From positions 428,389-492,388 of the forward strand of contig CAJNDS010002746.1 of the NCBI GenBank assembly GCA_905221605.1: a stretch of DNA of 64,000 bases. The letters are read 5' to 3'. The translations under genes and the position numbers were made by a program. This document shows, in pieces, positions 11,693 to 23,454 of this stretch. The notes under the pieces were generated by a model. That model searched no databases, was not told the origin of the DNA, and saw only the letters and a program-made list of their open reading frames with translations. Numbering within the stretch: position 1 is the first letter of the stretch; every line of letters begins with the position of its first letter. This DNA is from Symbiodinium natans (lineage: Eukaryota > Sar > Dinophyceae > Suessiales > Symbiodiniaceae).

Positions 11693-12842
11693 GGGTTTAG
11701 GGTTTAGGGCTTAGGGCTTAGGGTTTAGGGATTGGGGTTTAGACTTTACACTTTAGGGGTAGGGTTTAGGGCATAAACCCCACATGTTGAGGCTCAGTGC
11801 TTTGGGGCATTCGGAGGCCTCCGACGGTGCCGCCGCCGCCATGCTAGTCACACAGGCGGCGAGCGCAAATTGCCCCTAAACCCTAAACCCTAAACCCTAA
11901 ACCCGAAACCCGAAACCCTAGGTTTGCAGCAGTTTAGGGTTGAGGGTTAGAGCATCCTTCCGGATCAATTGAACCCCAAAAGGTTTATGGTCCTTCTACC
12001 CTAAACCCAAAACCCTAGACCCCAAACCCCCAATTGTAGAACGGTCCTGAAAGTTAGGATCAAGCAGCACGCCCAAGTTAACTTTGGTTTCCCTAACCAA
12101 GACCCCACGGACTTCGGGTACCCAAGGATCTCATTTCAAAGCCAAGCTTGTGAGCATCCAGCTGCGGATGGCGTCATCAGAGTTGCCCTCGCTCCCTCTC
12201 TCCCTTTCTCTCTCTCCCTCCCTCCCTCCTTCCCTCCCTCCCTCCCACTCTTCTCCCCCCCGGCCAAACCACAACACACACACACACAGACGAGAGAGAG
12301 AGGGTGCATAGTGGAATTGAAAAGTCCAGTCTACGTGCTTTTCAAGGCTCGCATTGGTGGTTGAGAGCTGGGGGTCAAAGATCTGAGGCTCTCAACCCTA
12401 AACCCTACACCCCAAACCCCAAACCCTAAACCCTAAACCCACCCTACACCCCAACCCCCAACCCCAAACCCTAAACCCGAAAACTCAACGGGCTCAAGAG
12501 CTTGAGCAAGGGGTTAACACGTGCCTCTGGGTTGGTGAAGTTCGAGGGTTCAACCAGAGTATGGGGTCAGAGTGACTTCAGAGGGTGTAGCTGTAGATCC
12601 TGCCGTCTTAGGGATACTTCTAGCTACTTGCAACTAACTACCCGAAAACCTAAACCCAAAACCCTGAACCCTAAGCGCCAAACCCTTACCCCCAAACCCC
12701 AAACCCCAAACCCCAAACCGCAAACCCTAAACCCTAAACGCCAAACCCTAAACGCCAAACCCGAAACCCTAAACCCTAAACCCGAAACCCTAAACCCTGA
12801 ATCCCAAATCCTGAACCCTATCTACAGAAGGGGCCCACTTAC

Positions 12843-12931
12843 AACCGCCTCCTCTTTCGCGTCGTCCCCCGCTGGCTCCGTCACTGGCAGCTCGTGGAGA
12901 ACCTCGGGCTCTTCTTGAGCTTCTCGCAGGG
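12843..12931 (-). CDS. Acidic exon with consensus GTAAGT donor
   Basis: Acceptor CTCAAACAG, then 29 codons including LREAQEEPEVLHELPVTEPA and DDAKEEAVV, then GTAAGT. About 70 percent of first codon positions are purine. The plus strand is also open but poorer. Confidence 0.45.
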
Positions 12932-13575
12932 CTGTTTGAGGTTCAAGGGGTTTACCCTAAACCCTAAACCCTAAACCCTAAACCCTAAACCCTAAACCCT
13001 AAACACTAAACCACGGGGGTGTGGGAGGGGGAGGGGCGGTCCTGGGTTGACGGTTTAGGGTTTAGGGTTTTGGTCCTTACTAGATCCACTGAAAACTCCT
13101 GCAGCTCAACCACATGGCCGGGGGGGGGGGGGGGGGAGGTTGGGGTTTGGCGCTTCGGGTTTCTAGGGCTAAACATTGAGTTGAGGTTTGGCACAACACG
13201 TAGTTTTTATGTGTACTGCGTGCGACCTATAATAATAACTCCAGCCTAGACCACAAACCCTAAAACCCTAAAACCCTCAAACCCCTAGACCCTAACACCC
13301 TAGACCATAAAACCCTAGACCCTGAAACCCCAGACCTAAAAACCCTAGAGCCTTCAACCCTCGACCCTTAACCCTCGTCGGGACAAGAGTACAAGCAGCG
13401 GCAAACGAGCGATGCGTCCGTCAAAATGCTCAACCACACCTACTTCTGAGGGCGCCGCGAGAACAAATTGCAAATAGAAAGAAACCAATCAACCCTAAAC
13501 CTAAACCCTAAACCCTAAACCCTAACCCTAAACCCTAAACCCTAAACCCTAAACCCTAAACCCTAAACCCTAAAC

Positions 13576-13677
13576 CTGGTTGGCAGGTGACAGAGTCCCA
13601 ATGCTCCCTGAGCGCCACGCGTGTACGGAGGGCCGGCCCGTGTAGTCGAAGCTGATGGAGTCGGCAGCCAGCTCCTG
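13576..13677 (-). CDS. 34-codon exon bounded by telomere tracts on both sides
   Basis: Acceptor CCTAAAG| and donor CAG|GTTTAGGG, phase 0 at both ends. The peptide includes ELAADSISFDYTGRPSVHAW. The intron on each side begins or ends directly in telomere repeat. Not recognised. Confidence 0.42.
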
Positions 13678-13809
13678 CTTTAGGTTTAGGGTTTAGGGTT
13701 TAGGGTTTAGGGCTTAGGGCTTAGGGTTTGGGTTTAGGGTTTAGGGTTTAGGGTTTAGGGCTCAGGGTTTAGGGTGAAGCAGGCCTTTTCTGTGATCAGG
13801 GACTCTATG

Positions 13810-13925
13810 GGTCCATGTACGGATATGGTATATACGTGGGCCCTAAACCCTAACCTAAACCCTAAACCCTATATGGTATATGCTTGGGCCTCCCAGTGGT
13901 TCCCACATAGTAGCTTCAAGGACCC
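13810..13925. mobile_element. Family B copy interrupted by a telomere tract
   Basis: The family B sequence is broken at 13843-13870 by CCCTAAA units. The broken ends are near-identical 20-bp direct repeats (13823-13842 and 13871-13890). Confidence 0.6.
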
Positions 13926-14104
13926 AGTGTTTACTATAATATAGGTACAGGGAGCCTGAAAGGGATACAAAGGTTAGGTTTTGCGGGCTCTGAAGGTTCA
14001 GGATTTAAGGGTTTTGGGCGGGTTTAGGGTTTAGGGTTTAGGGTTTAGGGTTTAGGGTTTAGTAGACCATCTGAAGCCCAGAAAGGGAAAACATCATTTC
14101 AAGA

Positions 14105-14222
14105 GTAGACCCAAGAGTAACCTTGGAATGACAAGGGTACCCTTTTTGGGTTTCAGCTTAACAGGGACCCTAAACCCCTAAAAAAGAGCGGAATATTGGG
14201 GCCCACTCTACGTCCCAAATAT
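14105..14222. mobile_element. Family E copy
   Basis: GACCCAAGAGTAACCTTGG to GGGCCCACTCTACGTCCC. Confidence 0.6.
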
Positions 14223-15669
14223 CGTTATAATTCCGGTTAAGCCCCTAATCTTAATGCCCCTCACCCCCCCCCCCCCCCCTCTAACCTCCATATATCAAAT
14301 ACTCCCAAGGGCCTACTCTGGGTCCTAGAAGACCTAAATAGTGGGTAGTTCTCTAAATTGGGGGGGGATCCTTTTTTCAAATCATCTCAACTTGTAATCT
14401 ACTATTTGCTTAAGACCCGCACATAAAATAAAATAGATTCTTCCTAATAAGGGCAACAGCGGGATTTCTATTTCAGCAATGTTTTGTTTACTTTTGTTTT
14501 TTTTTGGGGGGGGGGGAGTTTCTGAAGCAAATCGTAGTTCAATGGATACCCAAAAAAGGCCCCTTATTTGGGAAATAACCCTCCTTGGAGGTTCAGGGTA
14601 CTTCGTGACCAATGACATGTGTAGACATAACGCACTTAAGAGCCCCTTGGGTATCCTAATAGAGTTATAATTGGGTCACAAGTACAGCTATAATTGGGGT
14701 ACTAAGTGCCCGGAACCTCCCTAAGCCCTAAACCCTATTTTAGTTGGGTCACTAAGTGCGCTGATCCTCCAAGTAGTAACAGCACAAGTTCCAGCATGGT
14801 TCCTTCTTGGCGGTTGGGGACTTCCGGCTCCCAAGGCTACATGGGGCCCCAAACCCTAAACCCTAAACCCCAAACCCCAAACCCTCTCCCCTAAACCCTA
14901 AGCTTAAACCCTAAACCCTAAACCCTCATGCCGCGAGGGCTCCCAAGCCGTTTCGTGAGGAGGGTGGTGGCCCACAGCTGCCCAGAGTGCCTGGCAGGTT
15001 GGTGGTGTAGGGTTATAGGGTTGAGGATTTCGGGTTTAGGGTTTAGGGTTTAAGGTGAAGATGTAGGGTTTAGAGTATTGTTTTTGGCTTCGAGGTTCAC
15101 AGTCTGGGGCTCAGCATGTGCTTCCATCCCAACGGGTTCTGAGGTTTTTTATTTCCTTTAGGGCCTAAATGGGTCTTAAATTCAAGATTTCAGGGTAGGG
15201 TTCAACCCGCAGCCCTAAGCCCTGAACCCCAAGCCCTATGTAAACCCTAAACCCTAACCTTCGGTTATGCATTGCAGGCACGTGAAGCCACTCAGCTACC
15301 TGAGCCGTTCGTCCACTTCGGTGGCTTTAAGGCTTGGCTGGTGAGCTTAGGGTTTAGGGTTTAGGGTTTAGGGTTAAGGTTTAGGGTTTTCAGGTTTAGG
15401 GTTAGGGGTTTCCGGTAGCCATTTAACGTTTTTGGGATTTCAGGGTTTAGGGCTTACAGGGTTGCAGTGTGTAGGGCTGATCTGGGGATTTGGTCGGCAG
15501 GCAAGACGACGCCCAACCAATCGACCATGCACACCTCATGCTTGTTGATATCGGGTCGGTTTACCCTACACACGAAAACCTAAACCCTAAACCATAATCT
15601 TACCATCAAACCTAAACCTGGATTGTGGGTGTTAGGGCTGGGGTTTAGGGTTGTAGTCGAGGGTTGGGG

Positions 15670-15672
<3 letters not shown>

Positions 15673-15720
<48 letters not shown>

Positions 15721-15756
15721 GGGAGAGAGAGAGAGCGGGGGGGGGGGGGGGGGGGG
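15673..15756. repeat. (GA)n followed by a 20-G run
   Basis: Simple repeat; no gene evident. Confidence 0.9.
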
Positions 15757-16208
15757 CAGTTCAATGTGAATTTTCCTGCGGGCTAGTTGATAGAGGGGTC
15801 CTGAAGGGCTTAGGGTACTTACCCTGCATAATCTCTGAAAAGCTTTTAGGGTTTAGGGCTTGGGCTAGTAGATGTTTCATAGGACAGGGGATCAGTGGTG
15901 ATAGAGCCGATGATGCTTCAGGCTCCTGCGTCGCAAGCCAACCCGACTTTTAATGTGTGGATGACCCTAAACCCTGAACCCCAGCCCGCAACAAACAAAT
16001 ATAATTGATGTACAACCTTGCACCCTAAACCCTGAAAGCCCAAACGGCAGTCTAGTCAAAACTTCTGGTTCTTAGTCGAGAATGTGGAAACGAGGTTCCC
16101 GACATGATCCCGTAAAGTGGCTCTAACGACAATGCTCGGCAATTTCCTGCTTAGCTCCTGATGACGCACCCTACATCATCCTTCCAAGACTCTCTATAGG
16201 GAGATATA

Positions 16209-16309
16209 TTGGGATGTTCCCCCTTATCCTCACAGTCCTTTATCGGGATTCTAACAGGGGTACGACAAAGCCCGTTAAGGACTGTTAGTATAAGGGGGAA
16301 CATGCCAAG
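16209..16309. mobile_element. Family A copy
   Basis: Well-preserved arms: GGGATGTTCCCCCTTATC and TAAGGGGGAACATGCC. Confidence 0.65.
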
Positions 16310-16541
16310 AGATAGAACCTAAGGTATCTGCTACCCGACTTCGTAGGAACCCCGGACCTGCGTGGAGTTGACGAGCCAGATCGACCTCGGCCGGATCGGG
16401 CGTGTGCGTGGCCCGTGAACAACCACGAAGCCTTTTTCACAAAAGACCTCTCAAAGCTACACAGCCACAACCCTAAACCCTAAACCCTAAACCCTAAACC
16501 CTAAACCCTAAACCCTAAACCCTAAACCCTAAACCCTAAAC

Positions 16542-16608
16542 CCTGAATCCAGAGCCGGGTCCATGTGTAAGATCTTATCTTGGAGCACCTTATGGTGGCT
16601 AGTTCTTA
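16542..16608 (-). CDS. Coding exon, unknown
   Basis: Strong acceptor (GCCGTTTCGTTCTTAG) then RTSHHKVLQDKILHMDPALD and a GT donor entering an 11-unit telomere tract. Could continue the VPS13-like gene. Confidence 0.35.
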
Positions 16609-17598
16609 CTAAGAACGAAACGGCAGGTTCAATGTACCCTAAATCCCACAACCCTTCCTCGAAGCTGATCCTAATTCTCGAGCAACCTCGCACCTCCCTC
16701 CCCCCAACCCCGCCCAACCCCCCAGCTCGCCCTATCGTCTCCAACCCTACTACCCCTCAACTCAAGCAATCCCTTGAAACCAAACCTAGGCTTCTTCTAG
16801 GGCCAGGGCGTCGGGCTCAGGGCTGAGGGCTTAGCGCTTAGGGTTCAGGGCTTAGGGCTTAAGGTTTGGGGTTGAGGGTTTGGGGTTGAGGGTTTAGGGT
16901 TTAGGGTTTAGGGCTAGGGCTCTTTGAGGTTTCCAGGGGTTTGTGGCTTCGGGCTTAGGGCTTATGGACTGCCGGCTCGATGCGACCTGCCGGCTGCCCG
17001 TTAGGGGGAACCCTCAACTCTCATACTATAGGGTTTAGGGTTTAGGGTTTAGGGTTTAGGGTTTAGGGTTTAGGGTTCAGGGTTTAGGGTTTCGTTATCT
17101 TAGAGATACTTGGAAATAGGTGTCAAGTTTTGGGTACTACTGTAGAGCTCCGAAGAAACAACTAAAATTAATATTTTTGCTAGGGTTCCAAGTCCAGTTA
17201 TGAGGTCCTTAAGGGAGGGGGGTTCAAGGGTAGGCCTAGACGGCTCCCAACCCTCAACCCTAAACCCAGAAAGCCTCAAGACAAATTCACTAAAACAGAA
17301 AACGCCCTGACAAAACAACAAAACACACTGAAACCTGACAAACACTCACTACGCCTTAGGACGCATAAAGGCTCTGAAACCCTAAACCCTGAAACCCTGC
17401 AACCCTGAAACCCTGAAACCCTGAAACCCTAAACCCTTATGCCCTATGCCCTAAACTCTAAACCCTAAACTCTAAACCCTAAACCCTAAACCCTAAACCC
17501 TAAGCCCTAAGCCCTAAACTCTAAACCCTAAACCCTAAACCCTAAACCCTAAACCCTAAACCCTGAAAGCCTCAGCCCAAAATAAAATCAGGGGCCAC

Positions 17599-17810
17599 CG
17601 ACCCCGGCTTCCCCCCACTGCCACTGTCGTCCCAGAGGTGCGTCGGCACCTGGACGGTTTTCTAGTGTTTAGGGTTTAGGGTTTAGGGTTTAGGGTGCGT
17701 CGGCACCTGGACGGTTTTCAGGGTGCGAAGGTTGTCTGTTTGTTGAGCTTCTTTGTTAGGGCTTTCAGCTTTTTCCATTTATCACGTTTTGCTTTTTTGT
17801 TGTGTGTATA

Positions 17811-17846
<36 letters not shown>

Positions 17847-17885
17847 CTTTTTTGGGGGGGAGGGGTGTGTGTGTGTGTGTGTAAA

Positions 17886-17926
<41 letters not shown>

Positions 17927-20900
17927 TGCATCTTGTTTGGTGTATTTGGCTTTCTGCGGGTTTCAGGGTTCTACCATAGTGCTTGTTTGGTGAGAGGTTG
18001 GAGGGGAGGGGGCGGGGGTACTTAGGCAAGGTTCAGGGTTGGTGGTGGAGGGTTTAGCGGGCTGTAGGTCCTGTTGAGTTGTTCCAGGGCTTGGCCCCAA
18101 GCCCGAAACCCTGATTTAAATCCTCTAGACTCATGACTTTAAGGTCTTGCGGGCGCTCAACCCTAAACCCTAATTAAACCCTAAACCCTGAGCAGGAGAG
18201 CTTGATAAAGTAGGGTATATATTGCAGGGGTTTAGGGTTTCGGGTTTGGGGTTTTAGGGTTTTCGGGTTTCGGGTTGAGGGTTTAGAGTGCTGTATTTAG
18301 GGTGCCTTATAAACATGGGTGAGGTCAAATATTTGCTGTCATTTTCGGCATACTAGTAGCAAAAACGCTTCCTTGTATGACCACCTGCGGTGACTCTTGC
18401 CGTTCACGGCCTCAAGTTATACCTAGGACACCACGAAAAAGGGAATACCGTGTAGACACCTGATAAACATGAAACCCTATCTCTTAAGGTTTTAGGCTTT
18501 CTGAACCTAAACCCTAAACCCTAACCCTGAACCCTAACCCTAAACCCCACGGCCGCCTTGAAGCCCAAAGTCTTTAACCCCCCAACCCTGCCCCCCAAGC
18601 CAGCCTTTGATATCTTATAGCGGTTCTTCGTAGGAAATGAAGGAAATATGGGTATTTCTATATGCAACATAGAGGTACCCCCGTTTGTGCAGCAGCTCAA
18701 TTTCACGATCCTTCCCTCGCAGAATCTGACGCTTGTATTTGGCCAAATTGGCCTTGAATGGCATCTGCGGATTCTGCGGCTCATCTGCAGTGGAATCTGC
18801 AGAGGGTGCATCTGCGTCATCATCCCAGCTGGAGTAGAGCCTTGCCACTCATCATCCTGGTCTGTCCAGTCCTGGTCTGTCCAGTCCTGGTCCTGCTGCC
18901 ACCAGTCACCAGCGTCCTGCCGCCACCAGTCACCAGCATCCTGCTGCCACCAGTCAGCGTCCTGCTGCCACCAATCTTGCCGGTCGCCCTACCCCAAATA
19001 GAATAGAACCCCTTCGGGTAATCCTATTTTCGGAAACCTCCATATAGGCACCCCTTATGTGGGACTAGCAAGGTCCCTACTTACTATGGCCCCTGTTAGT
19101 AAGGTTTTCTGGCTTCATGATTAGGGGGGGGGGGGGAGGGGGAAGGATACAGTTGAGGGTGCAAGGACATTCCCCAAGGTTTGTTTTATGGAACAGGGGG
19201 TCCCCTAATCATTCCAGACCCTAAGCGGCCCTAAACTCTTATCAGCTTATAAGCCCTAAAGCCTTGAAGGACAGCATCTTCCCATACCCGACCTAGGCCT
19301 TGAAGGCCCAAGATGTCAGGGTTGATCGGGTGCAGGGTTGAGGGGTTTAGAGTTCAGGGAGCCCTAAACCCTAAACCCTATACACCCTAAACCCTAAACG
19401 CCCTAAACCCTAGACCCCTAGAGCCCCAACGCCCTCAGCACTATCAACCCACACCCTGCCGGGGCCTGAGAGCCCGCCCTGCAAAAGGCTTTTGGCACGC
19501 AGCGTGCCTCAGGCAAAAAATAGGGTGTCTGATGGAAGGCTTAGGGGTTTTAGGTTGGGGCGTTCCCCCCTTATACTAGCACTCCCGAATAGGGATTATA
19601 GTACACCCTATATCTGATCCATGTTAAGGACTCACAGTCCATAACAGGGATTATAGCACCCCCCCATTATGATCCCTTTTATCGACTGTTAGAAAAGGGG
19701 GAACATCTAAATTCTTAGGCTTTAAGGCTGGGGCTCCTGGGCTTTGGGTTTAGGGGTTTTGGGGTTTCGGTGTTTCGGGGTTAGGGGTTAGGGTTTAGGG
19801 TTTAGGGTCTAAAGCTTCTCTGAAGCCCCCCCACCCACCCCCCCCCGACCGCCCGAAAGCACGAAAGGATTCGGATGGTGTGCAGGATGCAGGGCTGTAG
19901 GGCTTTGGGTGAGGTGAAGTTTCGGTTTTTCTGGTTTCAGGAGTTTTGGGCGTTTGTGGGCCTAAGACTCGGGCAGGTGATTTGCCGGTGGGTTTCAGGG
20001 TTTTTTTGGTTAAGCCTTTTCGGGTTGAGGGCAAAACCCCTCCGCTTCGGTATCCCCCGCAACACGTGAAGGGATAAGTGCAATAAACATAGATCTTTAC
20101 AGCGTGTCGACATCACGGGCTCCTGCTATGCTGCACACTTCGCAAGACATCACACGAGGACAATTTTGGGGATTAGCCCCCTAAACCCTAAACCCTCAAC
20201 CCTCAACCCTAAACCCTAAACCCTAAACCGCCCACTGGCCTCCTCCAATGGTGGGGGCTCGGGTGTGGTGGTGGCCACCTGGGCTTTACAGGTCTTTGGT
20301 TTCGGGCTTCCCTAAACCCTAAACCCTAAACCCTAAACCCTAATCCCTAATCCCTAATCCCTGAACCCTAATCCTAAACCCTATAAGTCTTAAACCCTAA
20401 GGCCCTGGCGACCTGGGGAGGTCTGCAAAAAACCGTAACGCCCTTAGCCCTATATATGGGTTCAGGGGCCAACACCCTAAACCCGAAATAACCCCCCACC
20501 CTTCCCCACCCCACAAAAATAACAGTCCTTGTGCTGGCACCTGATAAAACCCCGTAATAAGGTCGTGGGGTGGCACTTGTGAACCCAGCCCCCGCGCCCC
20601 TCCCCGAGCAGTTCAAGCTGAACTTGTCCCTCTTTACACGGTCCCGGGATGTTATATTTATTGAAAAGGGATGAGTTTGTGTGAACTTAAAGGTAATAGG
20701 GAAGCCCGGCAATTGATATCGAAGGCGCGACACACGAAACACTCTTGCGACACCCGGAAGACTTGATGAAATGGCGGATCCCGCCGGGCAGCTCCAAACA
20801 TTCACACGGTCCTAATCGCCCGGCAAACCTGACTTTACATAAGAGGCCCACACGAAACAGGGTCCAACATGAAACCTCTACAAACCCCAACCCTAAACCT

Positions 20901-21348
20901 TAGACAGACTACACACCCGAAATCCCTCCCAACATTAAAACTGGACAGCCCCTACAGCCGTCTGAAGGCCCCCCCCCCCCACCAAAGGCCTAAACCCAGC
21001 AAGCCCCAAAGCTACTCTAGAAATCTGAGGCCCCGAAAGCCTCCCAGAAGTGCCAAGTAAACCCTGTTTGTCCTATGCTGAGCTTGCTATGTCTTGCCCA
21101 TGGCGCCCGGAGAGTTTGAAGCTATGCGCTTGTGCCCAAAACCCCAACCCTAAACCGTAAAGAAACCCTAAACCCTAAACCGTAAACCCTAAACCCTAAA
21201 CCCTAAACCCTAAACTCTAACCCCCTAAACCCTAAACCCCAAACCCTAAACCCCAAAAGCCAATTGCAGGCCAAAGCACCATGCCCAGTGCCACGAAGGC
21301 GTCACTGGGCGGGACGGGCCGCCAAATGAACAAGGACCTGCTTCGGCG
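17599..21348 (-). CDS. VPS13/VPS62-like lipid-transfer protein module, partial
   Basis: Exons seen on the minus strand: 21348-21280 (SLFIWRPVPPSDAFVALGM), 20278-20240 (VATTTPEPPPLEE), 19507-about 19466 (ARCVPKAFC), about 17768-17707 (ends LRTLKTVQ), 17649-17599 (VPTHLWDDSGSGGKPGS). Joined, they give WRP, PPxDAFVALGMV, EPPPLE, RCVP and WDDSGSGGKPGS in that order. This is the succession I recall from VPS13/VPS62-type proteins of alveolates (family memory, not searched). The first two junctions keep phase 0; the boundary between the third and fourth exons is unresolved. The last two exons are parted only by the 57-bp telomeric micro-intron listed separately. Upstream and downstream exons must exist but were not found with confidence. 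VPS13 proteins move lipids at membrane contact sites. Confidence 0.6.
17650..17706 (-). other. 57-bp micro-intron made of telomere repeat with 26-bp flanking duplication
   Basis: On the plus strand the 26-mer at 17637-17662 is repeated exactly at 17694-17719, with only a TTTAGGG tract between (17663-17693). On the coding (minus) strand each copy contains CCAG|GTGCCG. Splicing from the donor in the upstream copy to the AG in the downstream copy removes exactly one repeat copy plus the tract and restores the frame KTVQ|VPTHLW. This is the arrangement expected after insertion with target duplication at an AG|GT site. Confidence 0.7.
17806..17926. repeat. GT and AT microsatellites with a G-run
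   Basis: (TG)n, TTTTGGGGGGG, (TG)n, then (AT)n. It lies just before the VPS13-like exon on the coding strand. Confidence 0.9.
18615..18848 (-). CDS. Coding island with frame break beside a Trp/Gln/Asp repeat
   Basis: The frame holding DDDADAPSADSTADEP and KANLAKYKRQILRGKD is clearly coding-like and ends EEPL stop. The frame needs a codon before GCAAGG but has two TGA upstream, so there is no ATG start. Just upstream (18849-18992) the other frame encodes a tandem DWWQQDAG repeat. The last part overlaps a GGTACC-type repeat end, so the true exon may stop after LLHKR. Confidence 0.4.
   Translation of the reverse strand: MARLYSSWDDDADAPSADSTADEPQNPQMPFKANLAKYKRQILRGKDREIELLHKRGYLYVAYRNTHISFISYEEPL
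18849..18992 (-). repeat. Tandem repeat encoding DWWQQDAG units
   Basis: Imperfect 15-24-bp units translate as DWWQQDA, DWWQQDAG, DWWRQDAG, DWWQQD, then DWTDQ twice. The frame is open after a possible acceptor (TTTGGGGTAG) but is shifted by one base from the downstream coding frame, so either a frameshift or an unrecognised splice separates them. Confidence 0.5.
19555..19710. mobile_element. Family A copy, enlarged
   Basis: Same arms, but the middle is partly duplicated (two AGGGATTATAG blocks). Confidence 0.55.
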
Positions 21349-21399
21349 CTTATGGGGTTTAGGGTTTAGGGTTTAGGGTTTAGGGTTTCGGGTTTAGGG

Positions 21400-23450
21400 A
21401 TATAATCCCTCAGCGGTTTTATGTAGGGAGGCAAAAGCTACCTCCTTGCCTCGTTACCTACGAAGAGCCAGTAGGGATTCTCAGTCTTCTTGGGCTAGGG
21501 GGCATAGGGGTTTTAGAGGTTCCGGGGCTTGCAGGGATTAGAGTTTAGGGTTTAGGGTTTAGGGTTTAGGGTTTAGGGGTTAGGGTTTACCCATACCCCC
21601 ACTCACATTGCTCTCTCGGATCCTTCCGCATTCGGGAGGTAGCAGGGGTTAGGTTGAACCAAGGACCGCAATTTAGGGCTTAGGGGTTAGAACTAGAGAC
21701 CCTACCTACCATTTATAGGGGTCTTTTTGGGTCGGGGCATTGTGAGTAGGGAATCTCCCGGAAATTTCTCCGATGATAGACCCAAAGAGTTGCAAAAACC
21801 TTTCACCTCCGGCAAGTTGCCCCAAACCCTGAAGCCTAAACCCTGCGCAAAACCCTAAACCCTAAACCCTAAACTTTGAAGCCCTAAACCCTAAACCCTA
21901 AACCCTAAACCCTAAACCCTAAACCCCTGAACCTGCTAGAGGCCCTGCTCGGCCTGCCGCGAGACTGGCTCCAAACCTGCCGCGTGCTTCGCTGACTCAG
22001 CGACGAAACTCGACACCCAGGACTACTATTTGCTTAAGAATCCTAAAAGAGTAACAAATAAAAACCCCCGTATTACCCTTAATAAGGAAGAATTGATTTT
22101 TAGTTAGTCCGAAGCAACCCCAGCTGGAAGCAACCCCAGCTCACAAGAGTTCAGGTTTTTTTCCGCTTACAGGGTTTGGGGATTTTAGGCCCCAAAGCCC
22201 CAAACCCTCCTCCCCCCCAAAAAAAGAAATTGAAACGACCGCAAGTGGCGGACCCTTGGTCCCTAACTAACTATGTACAACCCCCCCCCCAAAAAAAAAA
22301 AAAAGGAATCAGTATTTTGCATACTTTGGGAGTTTGTACAAAAAAGCCCAAAACCAATTGAAAAGCACCAGTGTTTTTGCATACTGAGGGGGGTTTAGGT
22401 AGGCCGCCCCTCCCCCTTGCCCTCTCCCGCTTGAGCCTGCCGATACTTTGTCGGCCGGGGGCAGTAGTGGTCGGCGACGGATTGCAAGTACCTCTGAGAA
22501 ACCCTAAGCCTAAATTAAAACCCTAAATCCTAAGCCCTATATCCTAAACGCTAAGTAACACGACGGCGGCAGCCTCTGAGGAAGTTAGAGTAAGGAGGCC
22601 CTAAAACCCAACCGCAAAAAACCCTGAAACTTTATAGGGTTTCAGCGTAGAGTTTATAGGGTTTATAGGATAGGATTTTAAATCCCCTAAATTAGGGATT
22701 TGGGGTTTAGGGTTTAAGGAACTGGGGCCTTGGGTGTGGGGGGGAGGGGCAGAAGAAAGAAGCTCTCAGAACACACCTTGGGACTGTTAGTCTAAAAGGG
22801 AACATCCCAAAACATACCTTAACCACCCGCCCCCCCACCCAAAAACGAAAAAAAAACAGCAACCCCTACATCATGAAACCGTGAAGCCCCGCACGAGGGT
22901 CAAATCTGCCAATGTAGACTTGATATGGGGGATTCAAAAAAAGGGCTGCTTTTTTTGTCATTTTGCTTTTTTAAGAGGGGGAGGGGAGGGGGGGGTCCTA
23001 TAAAAAGGATGGTCGCATTTTGGGGTATGTTAAGAGTACCTCATATTGTCCTGTATCGTGAGAAATGCCCGTATACAGCCCGACACCTCAACCCTGAGAC
23101 CTTGAATCCGGACGGTTTAGGGTTTAGGGTTTCGGGCTGGCTTTCTAGGGTTTAGGGTTTAAGGTTTAGGGTCTAGGGTTTAGGGTTTGGGCATTGGCGA
23201 ATCTGATTGAGGGCCGCACGCTTGTGAAGAATATCCTCTGAAGGCGCGCCGATCGCGCACCTGTCTCCGTCTCCGGGTCAGAGATTTGGGGCTAAGTGCC
23301 TAAACCCTAAACCCAAAACCCTAAACTTTAAATTCTAAACCCTAAACCCTAAACCCTAAACCCCCCAAAACCCCCAAAACCCCCAAAACCCCCAAAACCC
23401 CCTAAACCCTAAGCTCCCTAAACCCTAAACCCCAAACCCTCATTATGGGG
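21400..23450. other. Spacer with few coding islands
   Basis: One minus-strand island near 21990-21935 (SAKHAAGLEPVSRQAEQ). Telomere tracts at 21545-21590, 21850-21930 and 23110-23190, a C5A4 block at 23360-23400 and half of a family A element at 22780-22812. Confidence 0.45.
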
Positions 23451-23454
23451 TTTA

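Larger units (their letters stand above)
13930..16200. other. Repeat-rich spacer
   Basis: A family E copy, an element with TTTGCTTAAG / CTGAAGCAAA arms (14399-14541), telomere tracts and (GA)n. No convincing exon. Confidence 0.5.

Noticed and set aside
16300-16480. Opposing open frames on both strands, plus-strand PDLRGVDEPDRPRPDRA and a minus Arg-rich frame
   Set aside because: Neither has clear splice sites and both are open, so no gene was called.
20374-20805. 143-codon minus-strand open frame
   Set aside because: Composition is poor, it ends in telomere-derived codons, and another minus frame overlaps it; no motif recognised.
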